Part shown: in pieces, positions 11,483 to 24,015 of the stretch
How the letters are laid out: each line of letters begins with the position of its first letter
How positions within the stretch are numbered: position 1 is the first letter of the stretch
Assembly (NCBI GenBank): GCA_019843655.1
Contig: JACDQD010000104.1
Location: forward strand, 4,712,001-4,776,000
Length of the DNA stretch: 64,000 bases
Origin: Lethocerus indicus
Taxonomy: Eukaryota; Arthropoda; Insecta; Hemiptera; Belostomatidae
Reading direction: 5' to 3'
Notes under the pieces: model-generated
What the model was told of the DNA's origin: nothing
The model's database searches: none
What the model saw: the letters and a program-made list of their open reading frames with translations, nothing else
Made by a program: the position numbers and the translations under genes

Positions 11483-13024
11483 TAATGATATGCACATGAA
11501 TAAACCCCAGAGCGGTTGAGTCTCTAATTTCGCATGTATATCTCTCCTCCAGTCTGTAAACCGCCTTCGGGACATTGTACACTCTGCGGTACATAAATAT
11601 GGAGACAGATGCGCGCGCCGAGGTAAAATCGTACTCCGCCCGGCTCCAATGTGCCTGTCGGCAAATTTAGCTAATTGTTTCGCCCGGATTCGAATAGCGC
11701 TCCGTTCCTTGAATCCAAGATTGCATGCATGACCAATCACCAGTTTCCTTTCAGGCAGCCCGTTGTACAATGTGCCCCACTGTCGTCAGTAAAAAGACTA
11801 TAATTTGATACTAAATTGAACCCATTTGTTCTAAAACATCGTCTATATTCCGTAATTTTAATATGATGTTATTGTATTGGTGTTTATGGCTGTCGTGATT
11901 TACACACGAATTATCTCCTGTTTTTGTTCCTTCCTTGTTTGTGTTGCCAAATGTTTGCTTTCATTTCGGCCGATCGACATTTGGTCAAATGGCTTATGTC
12001 TCTTTCGATTATTATTGGTCCATTAGCGGTGTATGTCCCTTTAGGTTAATTTTTCCTTTATTGCGATTATTTTTTTAAACGCTACCTGAATCGCAACGAA
12101 CTTCTCCCTTTCCATTAAAACAAATCATTTTCGTCTCCCGTCCACTTTCATATATTCGGGAAACCGAGTATATTTTCCCATAAAGACAACCAATAACCTA
12201 ATAAATTCCCAACTACGTCGTTCGCCGCAATCGGGACCGTAATTCAACGGGCCACCGGGCGATGTGGAGTTGGTTTAGCCGGTAAATTCCGAACACGAAT
12301 AGGACAATATATCTTACACGGCAGAATTCAATTAGCCGACCGAATTTACTAAACTAAATTGGGTCGTGGAATATATACTGCGCGGCTTCGTATGCAAAAC
12401 TCGGGTTTAATACCTCGGTCTAATTGGTTCGAATTTTTCGGTTATTCAAAAATTAAGACCAATTTTCAGCGGACTCCCAGCCCTAAAAGACAGATTTGAA
12501 TAGCGAAGTGCCACTCAGAGCCAGGCGATAAGTCGGACCGTCGCATCGTGAAAATGGGATCAACGAGTATCCCAGGAGACCGTGGACACCAATATAAATA
12601 ATCTGCAACAATCCACTGAAACACAGCATTTTATTTCTTATTTTTAAAATTATTTACATTATTTACGATACAGAAGACACTTTATCTGACGGGGTGTACG
12701 CGCAGTGTAGGGTCCGTAAATAGGGACTCGCAAGTAGTACGCAGGCAGAAATTACCTAATTGGCCGGTGCTCTTTTGCTCGCTTATTCCGAATTATTAAT
12801 CGGACCGGGAGAACGCAGAAAGGGGAGAAAAGAAACGAGCGCGGAGGAGGGGGGAGGGGTGGTTAGGGAAGGAAGGAGTTCGAAAGGGGGCTTGAAGTAG
12901 AAGAAGATTGCACGGAGCTTTTTCTATCCGAGTAACTACTGAGGAAGGAGGAAGCCTGTCGGTCTGTCGGTTGAGAGCGTTCTTTTGTTTTCCGCCGGTT
13001 TAATAATAAATGGGGTGGAGGGAG
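11483..13024. other. Intergenic, no gene seen
   Basis: Contains the second copy of a degenerate repeat (12517-12595, related to about 8987-9065). A purine-rich run occupies 12800-13060. Minus-strand frames at 11397-11770 overlap the retroelement relic and its flank and are not credible genes. Confidence 0.6.
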
Positions 13025-13045
13025 GAGAGAGAGAGAGAGAGAGAG
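13025..13045. repeat. (AG)n microsatellite
   Basis: A pure AG run inside a larger purine-rich block on the + strand (about 12800-13070). Confidence 0.9.
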
Positions 13046-13069
13046 GGAGATAGGGAGGGAGGGAGAAGG

Positions 13070-16000
13070 ACGGCCGCTTGTGCTCTTTCTGCTGTGTCCC
13101 TTTCAGGCGGGCTCCCTTTTCCGATTTCATTGTCTCCGTCCCTTCCCACCCGTCGGTAATGAGACCCGCTTAACACGGAGAGACGGAGAGATATTCCTAT
13201 ATTTTTTAACTGTAGGCCTTCTTAATGGGCGACGATTTTTTGCAAAAATGGCAGACACGATAAATCAGTCTTTATTAGAACCCGGATAAAGAAAATAACT
13301 CCCATTGAGACTATAAATATACTGAACCTCCCGAATTTGTTCGGCCTATAGTTAATTATCGAACAACTAATTAAAGATATAGTTTGTAAAGATATACATT
13401 GTAGTATGGCAAAAACTTGGTGGTACATAAAACCAGGCTCATACAGGTTTCGAGCTCGTAGGTTCGCATTAGGAAAAACTAACGGAAACACTTGTTATGC
13501 CGTCACGTAAATGTTATGTTAACAGTTTGATTTAAAAAAAAATGTATACTAATGTAATTCAATGGGGTAGAAAGGTAATGAGAAATAAGGATAATATAAG
13601 GACTGTAAAATTAAGAAAGGTGTCTACTGAGAGACTTAAACACGTTTGTTATACGAACTGTACTCGCGGGTGCAAAACAATATTCAAGCAAAAAAAAATG
13701 TTTCCGTCGCCGAGTTTTGAAGGTAAAAATCAGAAGTAAGTCGTATTACGCAGTGTTTATAACACCTATAAACGGTTAGTGTTGTTTTAATGTCTAATTA
13801 AGTATTGTACTCAAGTTCACATTTATATTTGGTTGCTCTCTCCCCCTCCCTTTCTCCCTATGTTCTCTCTCATGGATCTTGCATGAATATTCTGCGAAGT
13901 GAAAAGCGTGAAGCTCATTAACTAAACACGCTCATAAAGCCCGGTACACGCCGCTAAACGGATCAGTTACCTCTAATGGAAATCAACATCGCACCATGTT
14001 CTCGTTATTCTACTACAGAAATCATTTAGTATACTTTTAGAGATAACCTTCTAAAAAAATATTATATCATAAACAAAAAACTGTAATGCAGAAGCTCCTA
14101 ATTTCGGCTCTTCGGTTAGTCCTGTGCTGGACACCTACCGGAAGCAATTCGGATCCCACTTCGTAATATTATTAGGATAACTCACTTATTGACTTTATAT
14201 CTCATACACTTCAATATTGTCACGGACATTTGTACGAACCTATGGGGTACGAATAGTTTCAGGAGTGGAAGACCTAAACTATGTCAATTTACGTCGAAAA
14301 TCCCAGATAATATACACTTTTCAGAGGTTTTTTCAAAAATTCTTTATACATTTTGTTGTAAACTCAATGCACACCGGAACGCACTACAAAACAAAAACCT
14401 CGGTCCGGGTATTGATCTCCTAAAAAGCGTAGGAATTTCGAAAAGGTCGTTCATCAATCCGAGGGAAGGAAAGGAATGAATTTCGTCATCTGCATATTCA
14501 ATCATCCTGTCTCAGCGACCAGATTATATTTAGGCCGCAGATGGAAATTCTCGGCCCGAAAAATAAGCCCGAAATTGAACATTTGCACGATGAAACAACT
14601 TCACTTATACATTTGAAGATGAGCAATGAAAAATACTCTTTTACTCAACAGACTGAAATTACATACGAAGGCAGTTTGAATTTGTTTCATAAAAAAGAGA
14701 TTTAAATTTCAAAATACTGCATAAATATACCAATTTGATATTACATGAAATATAACAAAAAATACACTGAATATTATCGAACGTTCCTATTATATCCTTT
14801 GATGGTATCAGAAATCAGTTCAATTGGATTGGACGAATTCAACGTTAAATTTAGTTTGTTTTAACTGTCGTATAATTAATTAATAATCACAATAATAATC
14901 TGTGCTCGGTGTATTCGTCGATGTGTTCATTGGAACGAGCAAATACGTAGTATGAAATTGTCGACAGTTGTCCCCTATCCCTTATAAAGGTTGTCCTCCT
15001 CTCGAGTACCTGAATTCTATTATAGGTCACGCACAAGGGAAAGGTCGCATACACCTACAGCCCACGCACTCGTCCGAAACGCTCGTACGACCAGGAAATT
15101 GTGATGGAATTACATCCTTCCGAATTACGCAGGGGTGTCCCCCACTGTACGGCACAGCGAACTGTTCGATTGGAAGCCAGTTTTTGTGAGACCGCCCAAC
15201 AGTGCGCCAGTGTGGAATATTAAAGTGTTAATATTATTTAAATGTTTTGCAATTTTTCCAATCGAAAACATTTCTATGTAAACAAGCGAAGCATAATTTG
15301 CTTACAAGCGTAATTTGCTTAATCGCTTACAAGCGATGAAGCTCATCCTAATCTTGTAAAACTAGCGAAAGCAATAGACTACTAATACTGGCATTTTTTA
15401 GATTCCAGTAATAGTTACTCTCCTTGGTATTTTTAATTAATTTGGTATTAACCTACACTTTTTTCAGCATTTTAGCATGCCGTTAAAGTATTGGGGTACT
15501 CTGACTGTTACTGTGTTATTTTATATAACTTTTTAAAATAATATTTGCACATTCTGTAGTGGCGAAAATCCCACACGAGGACAAAACAAGGGAGGTGAAA
15601 CAAAACGTTTCTCTGGTGACAATATACCACGTTTCCCACCACCCCTGTCATTTAAATATTCAAATTCGCAATCGATTGAAAGGTTCTAGTTCGATTGAAT
15701 CTCGGAAACATTCGTTCATTAAATATTCAACAGGAATACCCGCTGTATATGGAACGCAGGAGGCGGCCCGTTAACCCGGACTTTTATATTGAAAAAAACC
15801 TAGAGATATTAAATCCGGTTAAACAGACCAAGTCCCTAAAGTGCAGTTGCATTCACCGCATAATTACTTTAATCATATATACACATAGCCCGGGTTGAAA
15901 ACCCAGAGATGGACTGATTCCTCCGGCGGTTAATTGGTAAAAGGATGATCGCAATTAAAAATTAAACCCGCGGCCCCCATTATAATGCCCATAAGTGCAC

Positions 16001-17887
16001 CGAGGGAGGAGCCGCTTAGGCTAATTGTGTAAGTGGGCGATAAACTAGTTAACACTGAACCAAATGGGAATATGGCTGACTTACCGTTAGGCGTTGGCAT
16101 AGAGACGGGCTTTTTACACGTCCGCCAGTCCACTGACCAATATGTCCGATTTCATTTTCAATGTACGCTTTGAAATTATTTTTTATATTTTCCCATAATT
16201 TGACAGGAACGTTAGAAAGTACGAACTTTATAATTATTCTGACATCTGAAAGAAAAAACTGAATGTAGGATAAGACCCAAATGAAGAGAAAACTTTGAAC
16301 TTGTATTAATAAAAAATTTGACCATTTTATTAAATCGATAGACCGGATAGGACTGAACTACCAGCCAGTAATCCCAAGCGACATAACCGCAGTTGACAGA
16401 ATGCTGGCCGAAACCCAAAAAATGAACAATAAATTTAAACTCATATATTAAGCTCAACAACCAAAAAGAAGACGAGAGTGACAGTGCAGGCAGGACGCCC
16501 CTGCGCAGGTGCTTCACTAATCTATACGGGCGGAATGCTCTTGAAGGCGACGAAACTGGTCTAGAGTAAACTCGTCGAATGTAATCGTAATAGTTATGAT
16601 TATTAAATGAGGGTTGAATATACATTGAGATGCCGATTAGTGTATCAAGTAGTCGGTGTTCTATTCTGGCTGGTGGAGAGGTGCCACGCCCTGTCCACCC
16701 GAAGGACATAGTTTATTACGGGATTGTGAATTTCAATCGAACCTAAGCCCGGTCTGTGGAGGACAAGCAATCAGCCAATCCCTTAGACGACCCCCCCCCC
16801 CGTAATACCCCGACACAGGGCCCCGCCTAAACCACAATCTCTGGACCAGATGATCCAATGTACAGTTCAATTCTCGTCAATTCCTTACTCAAGTTGGCAC
16901 TCTGCCCATTTCCGTTATTAGCAATTACTTGTCAATCTTTATTCCCGATCCAGTGAATGCTTATTCGCACTATTTTAATGAAAAGAGTGAAAAATTGAAT
17001 AACAAATACTTGTCAATGAAACAGTCAACCCGCATTTCCTAATCTTTTTCCTCAGCGCATTATTTCAGAAAGCTAAGTTGGACGGACATCTCCTGAAGTG
17101 TCGTTCAGTAAACCGGATAATACGATTTGGATGACAATGAGTGGGGCATCGAAGGAAAGGCTATAGAATTTCAATCGGACGCCTTCTACACAAACAGAAA
17201 TTCAAATTCACATTCACCGACATTTTATTATGATCACCATAACGACCTGAAGGTAGAGAAATTAAAATCCCATATATGGTCTGTTCAGAGGATCGTCTTA
17301 TTTATCCCGAAGAACCAATACAGTCACGTAAGATTAGCGCACTGTTAAGCCGAAACCACCACTAGCATAGAACCAGAAAGTCCACAACTACAGGTCCGGT
17401 GGATGATACTCTGAGCCTTGGTGGAACTCCCCATAAAATTCTTAACCATTCTCAATGGATAGGAAGGAGGATTATTTTAAGATATGGTGGTCCGATATAG
17501 TGCTAGTATGGCTGTAACTTCGTCGGTATATTACTTACTGAAGACTGGCGACGGCGAGAAGCCGAAAAAGGGCTTACTGCCGAATAGGCGTCGGAAAATC
17601 GTTCCCGCGATGAGAGGGTTTTAATTTTCCCTGAGAGATTCATGCCCGAATCGCCGGCGAAGATTAACGGTACGTTCGGGGGGTATTGCCAGAGCGTATA
17701 TACCCCTGCAAACTACCGGCCGGAGAGGGAGGGGGAGGGGAAAAAAGTCCGGATCAAAATCCATCCTCCGGCTCCACGGGGGATAGTAATAACGGGAGTT
17801 CAATCTTGGGGGAGTGGGAACGGCCCCGGACCCGAACTTCTGATTGGAATCGGCCGCGAACAAAAGAGGGCGCTTCGCTTCTAAGTG
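13070..17887. other. Intergenic, no gene seen
   Basis: Mostly AT-rich. A YADD-like codon run (minus strand, about 14486-14497) is not followed by reverse transcriptase motifs. A short repeated word GCTTACAAGCG occurs twice at 15298-15350. A C11 run lies at 16791-16801. The 165-codon minus frame at 16212-16709 has no recognisable domain. One member of the GGCGAGAAGCC family lies at 17538-17570. Confidence 0.6.
17538..17570 (+). repeat. GGCGAGAAGCC dispersed motif, copy 1
   Basis: Reads CTGAAGACTGGCGACGGCG then AGAAGCCGAAAAAG. It belongs to a set of short related cores found also at 2243-2269(+), 33442-33468(+), 34169-34197(+), 43982-44010(-), 51709-51740(-) and 61954-61985(-). The family is not identified. 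Confidence 0.5.
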
Positions 17888-17942
17888 CGGGAGAGAGAGA
17901 GAGAGAGGGAAAGAGGGAGGGAGAGAGGGAGGGAGGGAAGAG
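17888..17942. repeat. GA/GGGA purine tract
   Basis: A (GA)n run passes into GGGA-rich sequence, all purine on the + strand. It closes a GC-rich block (17.6-17.95 kb). Confidence 0.9.
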
Positions 17943-20900
17943 GATCAAAGGTCAGGGGTCACGCCCCTCCTAACCTCCAGCGCCCTAACCACCCCAAATT
18001 TTGCTCCAGTGCCCGATAATTTCACTTTCACCGATCTGATTTCGATGCTTACGGATAATTTCTTAACATTATCCTATATCGAATCTGTTATCGTACTCCT
18101 AACTGTTTTATTAGCACAACTGTACCTTTGGAATGCCACGATGATCGTCTAAATTATCAGTTTTATATTATAATCAAATTAATTTTATTGAAAGAACGAC
18201 TGAAAATCTGGCCAACGTGATATAACATTTATGAGGAGTAATTCTGAATTATTCCCGTCGTTCGCTAACCTGTGTTGCTCTCGTAATTAAGACATCTTTA
18301 TAAACCATTTCCGCGTTTATTCAAACGGCAATTTGACATCCCGCTTCCACCGTAACCATTTGCAGATTGTACGGACATTCGTAGGTCATAATCGTAATTC
18401 TATTTCACGGACGGTATAAATTCATGGCGGCGATTCCGCTAACTGTTGTGCTGTCTGTAAGCACTATTAGTTGCTTGTGTTAAACGAAATTTCTCCCACA
18501 AGTTCCAGTCCCACTTGAAATAACAAATGTTAATAGCTAAATCGGAGACATAATAATGCGTGATAACGCGACATGACCTATCCCCGCGGTATTACTGGTC
18601 TAGACATAGATTCCCTTCGTATCTAATCTCGTCTGACCATAGCAAACATCGCTATCGGGGACAGTTATTGTCAGCAATAAATCTGTCCAGAATCAAAAGG
18701 AGATTACAACGGTAACAGGACCTATTCATAACCAATCTTATAGGCATATTCCGAAGCCTTCTGATAAGCGTTAATTTAAGCTAACAGACCTGCCGAATTA
18801 GTACAATACTGTATATTGGTCAGTTCGAATTCATTTGACCAATCCTAAGGAAAACGGTTGGGTTTACCGTCAAAACGTCGCCATATGCATATCTAGTATG
18901 ATAAAACTAAAATGGCTTCGATTGCCCCTTGTAGTTACCACTAACCTAACGCGATTGATAATAGGCTTCTAATGCTGCGGCAGTTTTAACACAGCATTTC
19001 AAAATTCCAAGTATCCCGAATGGAAGGAGAATGATATGGAACCGGAGTTCGATTACCCGATGGCGGGCCGAATATTCTCCCCAATTACATGTTTCGAGTG
19101 ATCGAAAATATTTCGCGTATTGATTAACTTTTGATTTTCACTGTGCTAAGCAACCCTAACCCTAAGCAAGATTTGTTGTCTACGTAGGCCTCACAGCCGA
19201 GTGAACTATTTTGCTATTTTAACGATTGATTGTAGGACGTGGTCGGATAAGGCAGCCCGGGTTTCGGCAGCTCGCCTCATCCTTTTGAAGATGGCGTTGC
19301 GATAGGATCGTCGCTAGGCCCTGCCCGTCGGCGCTTAATGAGGTACTCGACAGGCTGGGGCTCCGGCACACTCCTCATACACGCGTTTACAAATTCTCTA
19401 GTGCCCCCGACCCATCCATTACACTTCCACTTTTTATTCCTCTCTCGTTCCGCCCGCCCCTCATTCCCACAACGGAAATTTCAATTTTCATCGCCTCACA
19501 GTGTAACACTTTCTGTAGAAAAAAGGAATCTCGGCGGCGAAAAATGGTAATTGCGAAAGCGATGTTCCCACGAAAAAAGTTTCTTTACAGCCTCTTTTAT
19601 TAACCAGTACTTGATTCAGCAGAATTGAAACATATCTATGAAATCTTGTTGCCGGGAGTTATTATTATTAGAATAGGAAATCTGTTTAGGGACAATCATA
19701 AACAGATTTCCATTTCGCTACCGAAGTTTACCAGGGACGGATGTCCCACAGAGAGACCTTGATTTCGCAGACGACAAACGCGTTCGAATTTATTTTTCGT
19801 TAAATAAAACCCCGTTAGAGGCCTTTTATACACTTGCATACGTGAATATTTAAACTGAATATACACGTTTTGTGCACAATATTGGTATGATAATCTTATT
19901 ACACTCATTCTAATAACACACACTTGAAGTGACCGTGCCCAACTCTAGTTCATTATCTTAGTGTACTTAAATATGCTATTGAATATGAGGTTATATCTAC
20001 AGAAAGTTTATCATTTTATATTTTAAATTCATAAAAAATTACGTACAATGTAGTCGTACTTTTTAGGGAAAACACCACACAATTAACTATTGAAAACTGA
20101 TAATTGATCCATGCTGTGCTATTTGGATTTTTAATTGCATCTCTGGAATCGATACTACAATAAATATCACGAAGTAACTGTCCTCATTCATATTCTTTTT
20201 CCAGGTTGTAACATTCAGCGAATTGAAATGAGGAAGGCACCAATGTTCTGCGGGCTTAGCATTAAAGGCGCCTTTTGAATTCGCTTCCACTCGCCCGCTT
20301 CACGGCCCGTTAACTAAACGACTTTTTCTGTTGCTGTTCTTTTTTTTCTATACCAATTCCGCTGAGTCTTAAAATATGCGAAATTCCCGCAGTAGGCAGT
20401 CCACTAATTAACCGGGCGTACTGACCGACCTTTGCGAATAACGAGTGGAGCAATAAACCTCGGCATAATTGATTCGGTGAATTATCGGTGAATAGCCGAT
20501 GAATTATTGCAGCAGCTGTTAACGTTTATTTAACAACCTTTCGAACGCGTAGAAGACAATTACAGGCTGGAATTGTCACCGGAATGGTTACAGGCTGACA
20601 GTTTATATTTGTGTGCCCTGAATATTTTATTAATTGGTGTACAATGAAAATAATAATATAAAAGCGGTCCCGATTTATTTATATATATCCTTTGTAATTA
20701 TTTTAATTAAAACAGGAATCTGCCTTCCCGGGACAAACATGACAGTAGGCTACGAAATTATTGGTAACATTACATCAGTACTTAGATGAGATTAGGATAA
20801 TCTAGGCTTTAGACAAAAGGAATTTAAGGATAGAATATATTGTACTATACCTATCGGTTCATGTGAGAATTATCATAATTTTGTTCTTAAGAGACCGGTG

Positions 20901-21660
20901 TACTAAATTTATTGAAAATAATCGAGCCAAGCTTTTTACCCTCATCGCCGTGACACACATGACACATAATCACAAATTTAAATATGAAATGCTATATTCT
21001 GACATTATTCGAGACCATCTCGATAGATAGATTCCTGAAACGTTTTCCTAAATACTGCATAAATTAAGCCACCACATTCAGTACAAGTGCATCCATTGAT
21101 GTGAATTTTGATACCGCCGGCATATCAGAGTTGTTTTGTTGGAGTGCTAAAACAGTGAAAATGGGGCAATGTAGGTCGTTTATGGGATGGGGGCGAGGGG
21201 CTGTGTCCCATCCACCACAGCGCTTCAAGTGTATATAGTGCAATTCTGTGTCACGTTGAATCGTGCAATGAATGTGTAAGTCCGCGCGAATACACTGGGC
21301 AGACAGTTTGACACTTTCGGGTAAAAACCCGCTAAAAGCGTCAACGTTAACCGACCGCCGACTGGATAAAAAAAATATTGATATTAATTTAAGAAATAAA
21401 GGCTATCGTACAACAATTGAGACACAGATCTCAGAAACGAGGACGTGTTTTCATATTTTCTTGTTTGACATATTTTCGGGGATTATATAGTATTACTATC
21501 TGTATTCCCCGGGTGATTTTGCAAACCATCCCTCCCCGCAAAAAAGGACATTATTTCATAATAAAGGGTAGTTTTTGTCCTGTACGTGGTTTGGGACTTG
21601 AAATTCTGTCGGTCTTTTCTGCGATTATCCACTGGGAAAAACTCTTCTTGTTTTAGAGTG
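17943..21660. other. Intergenic, no gene seen
   Basis: AT-rich with scattered GC patches (19.2-19.5 kb). A two-unit CCCTAA-like run near 19153 is too short to be telomeric. No RNA gene, element end or exon was recognised. Confidence 0.6.
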
Positions 21661-21711
21661 GCGGATTAAAGGATGGATTGGGCGGATTAAAAATTTAAAT
21701 TTCAGTAATCT
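21661..21711. promoter_or_regulatory. Cluster of GGATTA-type sites
   Basis: GGATTA occurs at 21663-21668 and 21684-21689, with GGATTG between them and the reverse form TAATCT at 21706-21711. Such words are bound by K50 homeodomains (Otx/Bicoid/Pitx class). The first two arise from a local direct duplication of GGCGGATTAAA-like sequence, so the cluster could be a repeat accident. Confidence 0.2.
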
Positions 21712-23289
21712 GACCCCGTGGGGTCGGTTTCAGTTTGGAGGGGTCGGAAGCGAGTGGTGAACATTGCACTGAGTGGCGCCTCTACGGTGACCTCTGAGGG
21801 CGGGCAGGGGGGATAAAGGGCGGATTTGAGGCACTCCCCCTAGAGCTCGAGTTTCGAAACTTGGCAAACCAACACTTTACAGGGTCATTCAGATTATGTC
21901 CTTTCTTCCAATTCATAGCAATCTCAAATTATTTATTCGGGCCCAGTATTTTATTCCGTCCAAGAATTTTGAGTATAATTATAATTTCAATTGAAAATTA
22001 TAATAGAATAATTTTTTGTTCAATCCAAAAAATGTATATCAGCCCGCATGTTTTTATATGTGTATCAATGATGACGGATGCTGCGTCTGCACCCTGCAAG
22101 CGTCGGCACCTCATTACGCGGGTGACGGTGGAGATAAGTTGAAAACTTAGGGCCTTATTAGACGGGTGGGGAGGGAAGGTCACGTGGGTGTTGAAAGATG
22201 AAAGCGGACCGGTTTCGGCTGCTCGCCACCTAAATGACAGTGCCCCGGTGGGATGCCCCAGGATTAGGATTGTGCATAATTCTGGAGTCGTATTCTCGTT
22301 GCTTAGGGAAGATCACGGACGGACGGGACGTTATGTATGCACCGCAAGGAGGAGGGTCCCGCGCCGACCTAGAAGATCCCCCATCCAAAGTGAAAGTGAA
22401 ACAGTGTAGTGAAAGCTGTGAATGTACCAGTTAATGTGCCTATAGTGTATAGTTCTAACGACGGTATACGACCGGTCGAACCCCGGTAACTACCGGGTAA
22501 CTTAAGTTCTCGGGTTTTTATTGTATATTTTCCCGATTATCACAACAATATTGTTAAAAATTCACGATCAATGTAGTATAATATTTAAGTATATATATGT
22601 AGTAAGGCCAATAGGCCGGTATGCATGTAGGAATCACCATTTGTATATCGTTTTATCGATATATCATTTGTATTGGTTGTACCTAATGAGTGAGAGGTGA
22701 CAAAATAACCTGTGAGTATTACTAATTCATTCGTATTGTCTTGTTTCACTTTAAATGTAAAGTGTGAGAATCGCGCTTTTAAGAACTGGAAATAAAATTT
22801 GTATGTTTATATTAATATAGGCTGTTGAGAACTTCCAAAAAAATGGTATTCTCAATTTATCCTTATTAAACCCAATAATGAAATAAGAATATAATTCTAG
22901 GGTGTAAGCTAGCGTTGAAAAAAGGTGTTTCCTGGAACCTTTAATTGCTGAACTGAATTGTAGTGCTGCAGATTACAGAGAACCAGGTTTGTTTGTATCC
23001 TTGTTATGTATGCTGTGTGTAGACTGGTGAGGTTGGAAGGCGCAACAGGGTGGTTCAGTTGTTCTTCGTGGTGATGCGTATTGATACAATTCATGTTTTA
23101 GTGTCCGCCTTGCCCAATGGGAGGTGTATCGTGCGTCGGGCCTAGGCGTAGGGTGTAGGCGGTGGCCGGGGGCGGACCTATTATTGATCCAGCCGCTCAG
23201 CTGACCGCCTCCCCACCACCTCATCTCACTCCATCACGCCTCCACCGCACGCTTATCCAGTTTTACATACACAAGTCCTCCTACCGCCT
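21712..23289. other. Intergenic, no gene seen
   Basis: A 14-bp palindrome, GACCCCGTGGGGTC, lies near 21713. GC-rich DNA at 22.14-22.50 kb contains a 73-codon + frame without recognisable domain. AT-rich DNA follows to 22.95 kb. The stretch 22.95-23.29 kb may be the 3' side of the LINE relic that follows, but I cannot show that. Confidence 0.5.
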
Positions 23290-23488
23290 AAATAAACTTC
23301 AATTTTTATACCGATTCCGATCCCGCCGAAGAAATAAACGGCGGCCGGTAATATTTTAACCCCCCGACTCTCTTTTATTTATCCGGCTAACAAGTTTTTC
23401 AAATATACACCGTTCTAACTACGCCCCGTAACTTTTTTATTTTGCACAATCAACTTTCACGGTTATAGGTGCAATTGATACATGTATA
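23290..23488 (-). pseudogene. Probable 3' continuation of the LINE relic
   Basis: Read on the minus strand directly beyond the inserted DNA element, several frames give short blocks with the spacing of the jockey C-terminus. One is H-x-x-I-x-x-x-T-V-K (about 23446-23480), followed by K-S-Y-G-A then L-E-R with stop codons between, and a basic RRL-like segment further on. Stops and frameshifts are frequent. The link to the part at 24016-24500 rests on this spacing and on the TA insertion geometry. Confidence 0.4.
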
Positions 23489-23508
23489 CAGAAAATGTAT
23501 CCTGTGCA

Positions 23509-23552
23509 GTCCATAACTTGCAAACTAATTGACGGAGTTGTCTCATTTTTGG
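23509..23552. repeat. Left terminal inverted repeat core
   Basis: This 44-bp segment begins GTCCATAACTTGC and ends TCATTTTTGG. It is the exact reverse complement of 23934-23977. Confidence 0.95.
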
Positions 23553-23585
23553 TGACAGTGTAGCTTAAAGTCCAACTTAAAGATA

Positions 23586-23803
23586 TCACTGTAGGTGTTC
23601 GAAATGGTCACCATTAACATCCACACAAAAACGATGCCGCCGAACTGCAGCACGAACTAATAACTGCAACGTGTTCAGTTGGATATTGGCTCTGTTTGAT
23701 ACTCATTTCGCCATTGCCGTTGAACCTAATTAATGTTTTCGTACTTAAAATACCAGTTCAGAACTGACTTCCTTTCATCGAATGTAAACCTTGAGCCAGC
23801 CAT
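23586..23803 (-). pseudogene. Internally deleted transposase remnant
   Basis: About 38 N-terminal codons (helix-turn-helix region, with one nonsense codon) are joined out of frame to about 40 C-terminal codons. The catalytic middle is missing, so no active transposase can be made. It lies wholly inside the inverted-repeat element and ends about 35 bp inside the 44-bp repeat core. Confidence 0.8.
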
Positions 23804-23933
23804 GTTTACTCGAGTAACAAGGTACAACTGACAACAAAACACTGACTATATGGCGAGTGTCATCTGACAAAACAAAACAACGCAATACAACGCTTGTATG
23901 GCGCCATTGCCCGAACTACAAACTATAACACTA

Positions 23934-23977
23934 CCAAAAATGAGACAACTCCGTCAATTAGTTTGCAAGTTATGGAC
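23934..23977. repeat. Right terminal inverted repeat core
   Basis: Begins CCAAAAATGAGAC and ends GTTATGGAC. It is the exact reverse complement of 23509-23552. Outside it, towards 24013, the right end has the fuller terminal sequence. Confidence 0.95.
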
Positions 23978-24015
23978 TTTTATACAGTGGAAACATTTTT
24001 TTGGACCCCTCTGTA

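Larger units (their letters stand above)
23489..24013 (-). mobile_element. Deleted Tc1/mariner-type DNA transposon
   Basis: The ends read CAG...CTG and are flanked by TA at 23487-23488 and 24014-24015. A perfect 44-bp inverted repeat (23509-23552 and 23934-23977) lies within longer imperfect terminal repeats. The right end retains extra bases missing at the left. Between them on the minus strand is a fused transposase remnant. An ATG at 23801-23803 opens a segment with FTFDERKSVLNWYF, an in-frame TAG (23726-23728) and VQRQWR. After a junction near 23690, in another frame, comes RRHRFCVDVNGDHFEHL and a TGA at 23586-23588. The NG-x-HFEHL ending is typical of one arthropod Tc1/mariner-like transposase group. 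Roughly 75 codons remain of about 350, and the DDE catalytic core is gone. It is non-autonomous and MITE-like. Confidence 0.85.

Noticed and set aside
14480..14500. YADD codons suggesting another reverse transcriptase
   Set aside because: Residues on either side do not fit any reverse transcriptase family, and the surrounding frame soon ends.
16212..16709. 165-codon minus-strand frame as a gene
   Set aside because: Hydrophobic patches without topology or motif, AT-rich 3' half, no neighbouring exons.
19148..19166. CCCTAA-like repeats as telomeric DNA
   Set aside because: Only about two units, interior to ordinary sequence, and insect telomeres are usually TTAGG-based.
22470..22500. TpsiC-arm-like sequence as a tRNA gene (minus strand)
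   Set aside because: The 5-bp stem is present but the loop does not start TTC in register, and no A box or acceptor stem is found.
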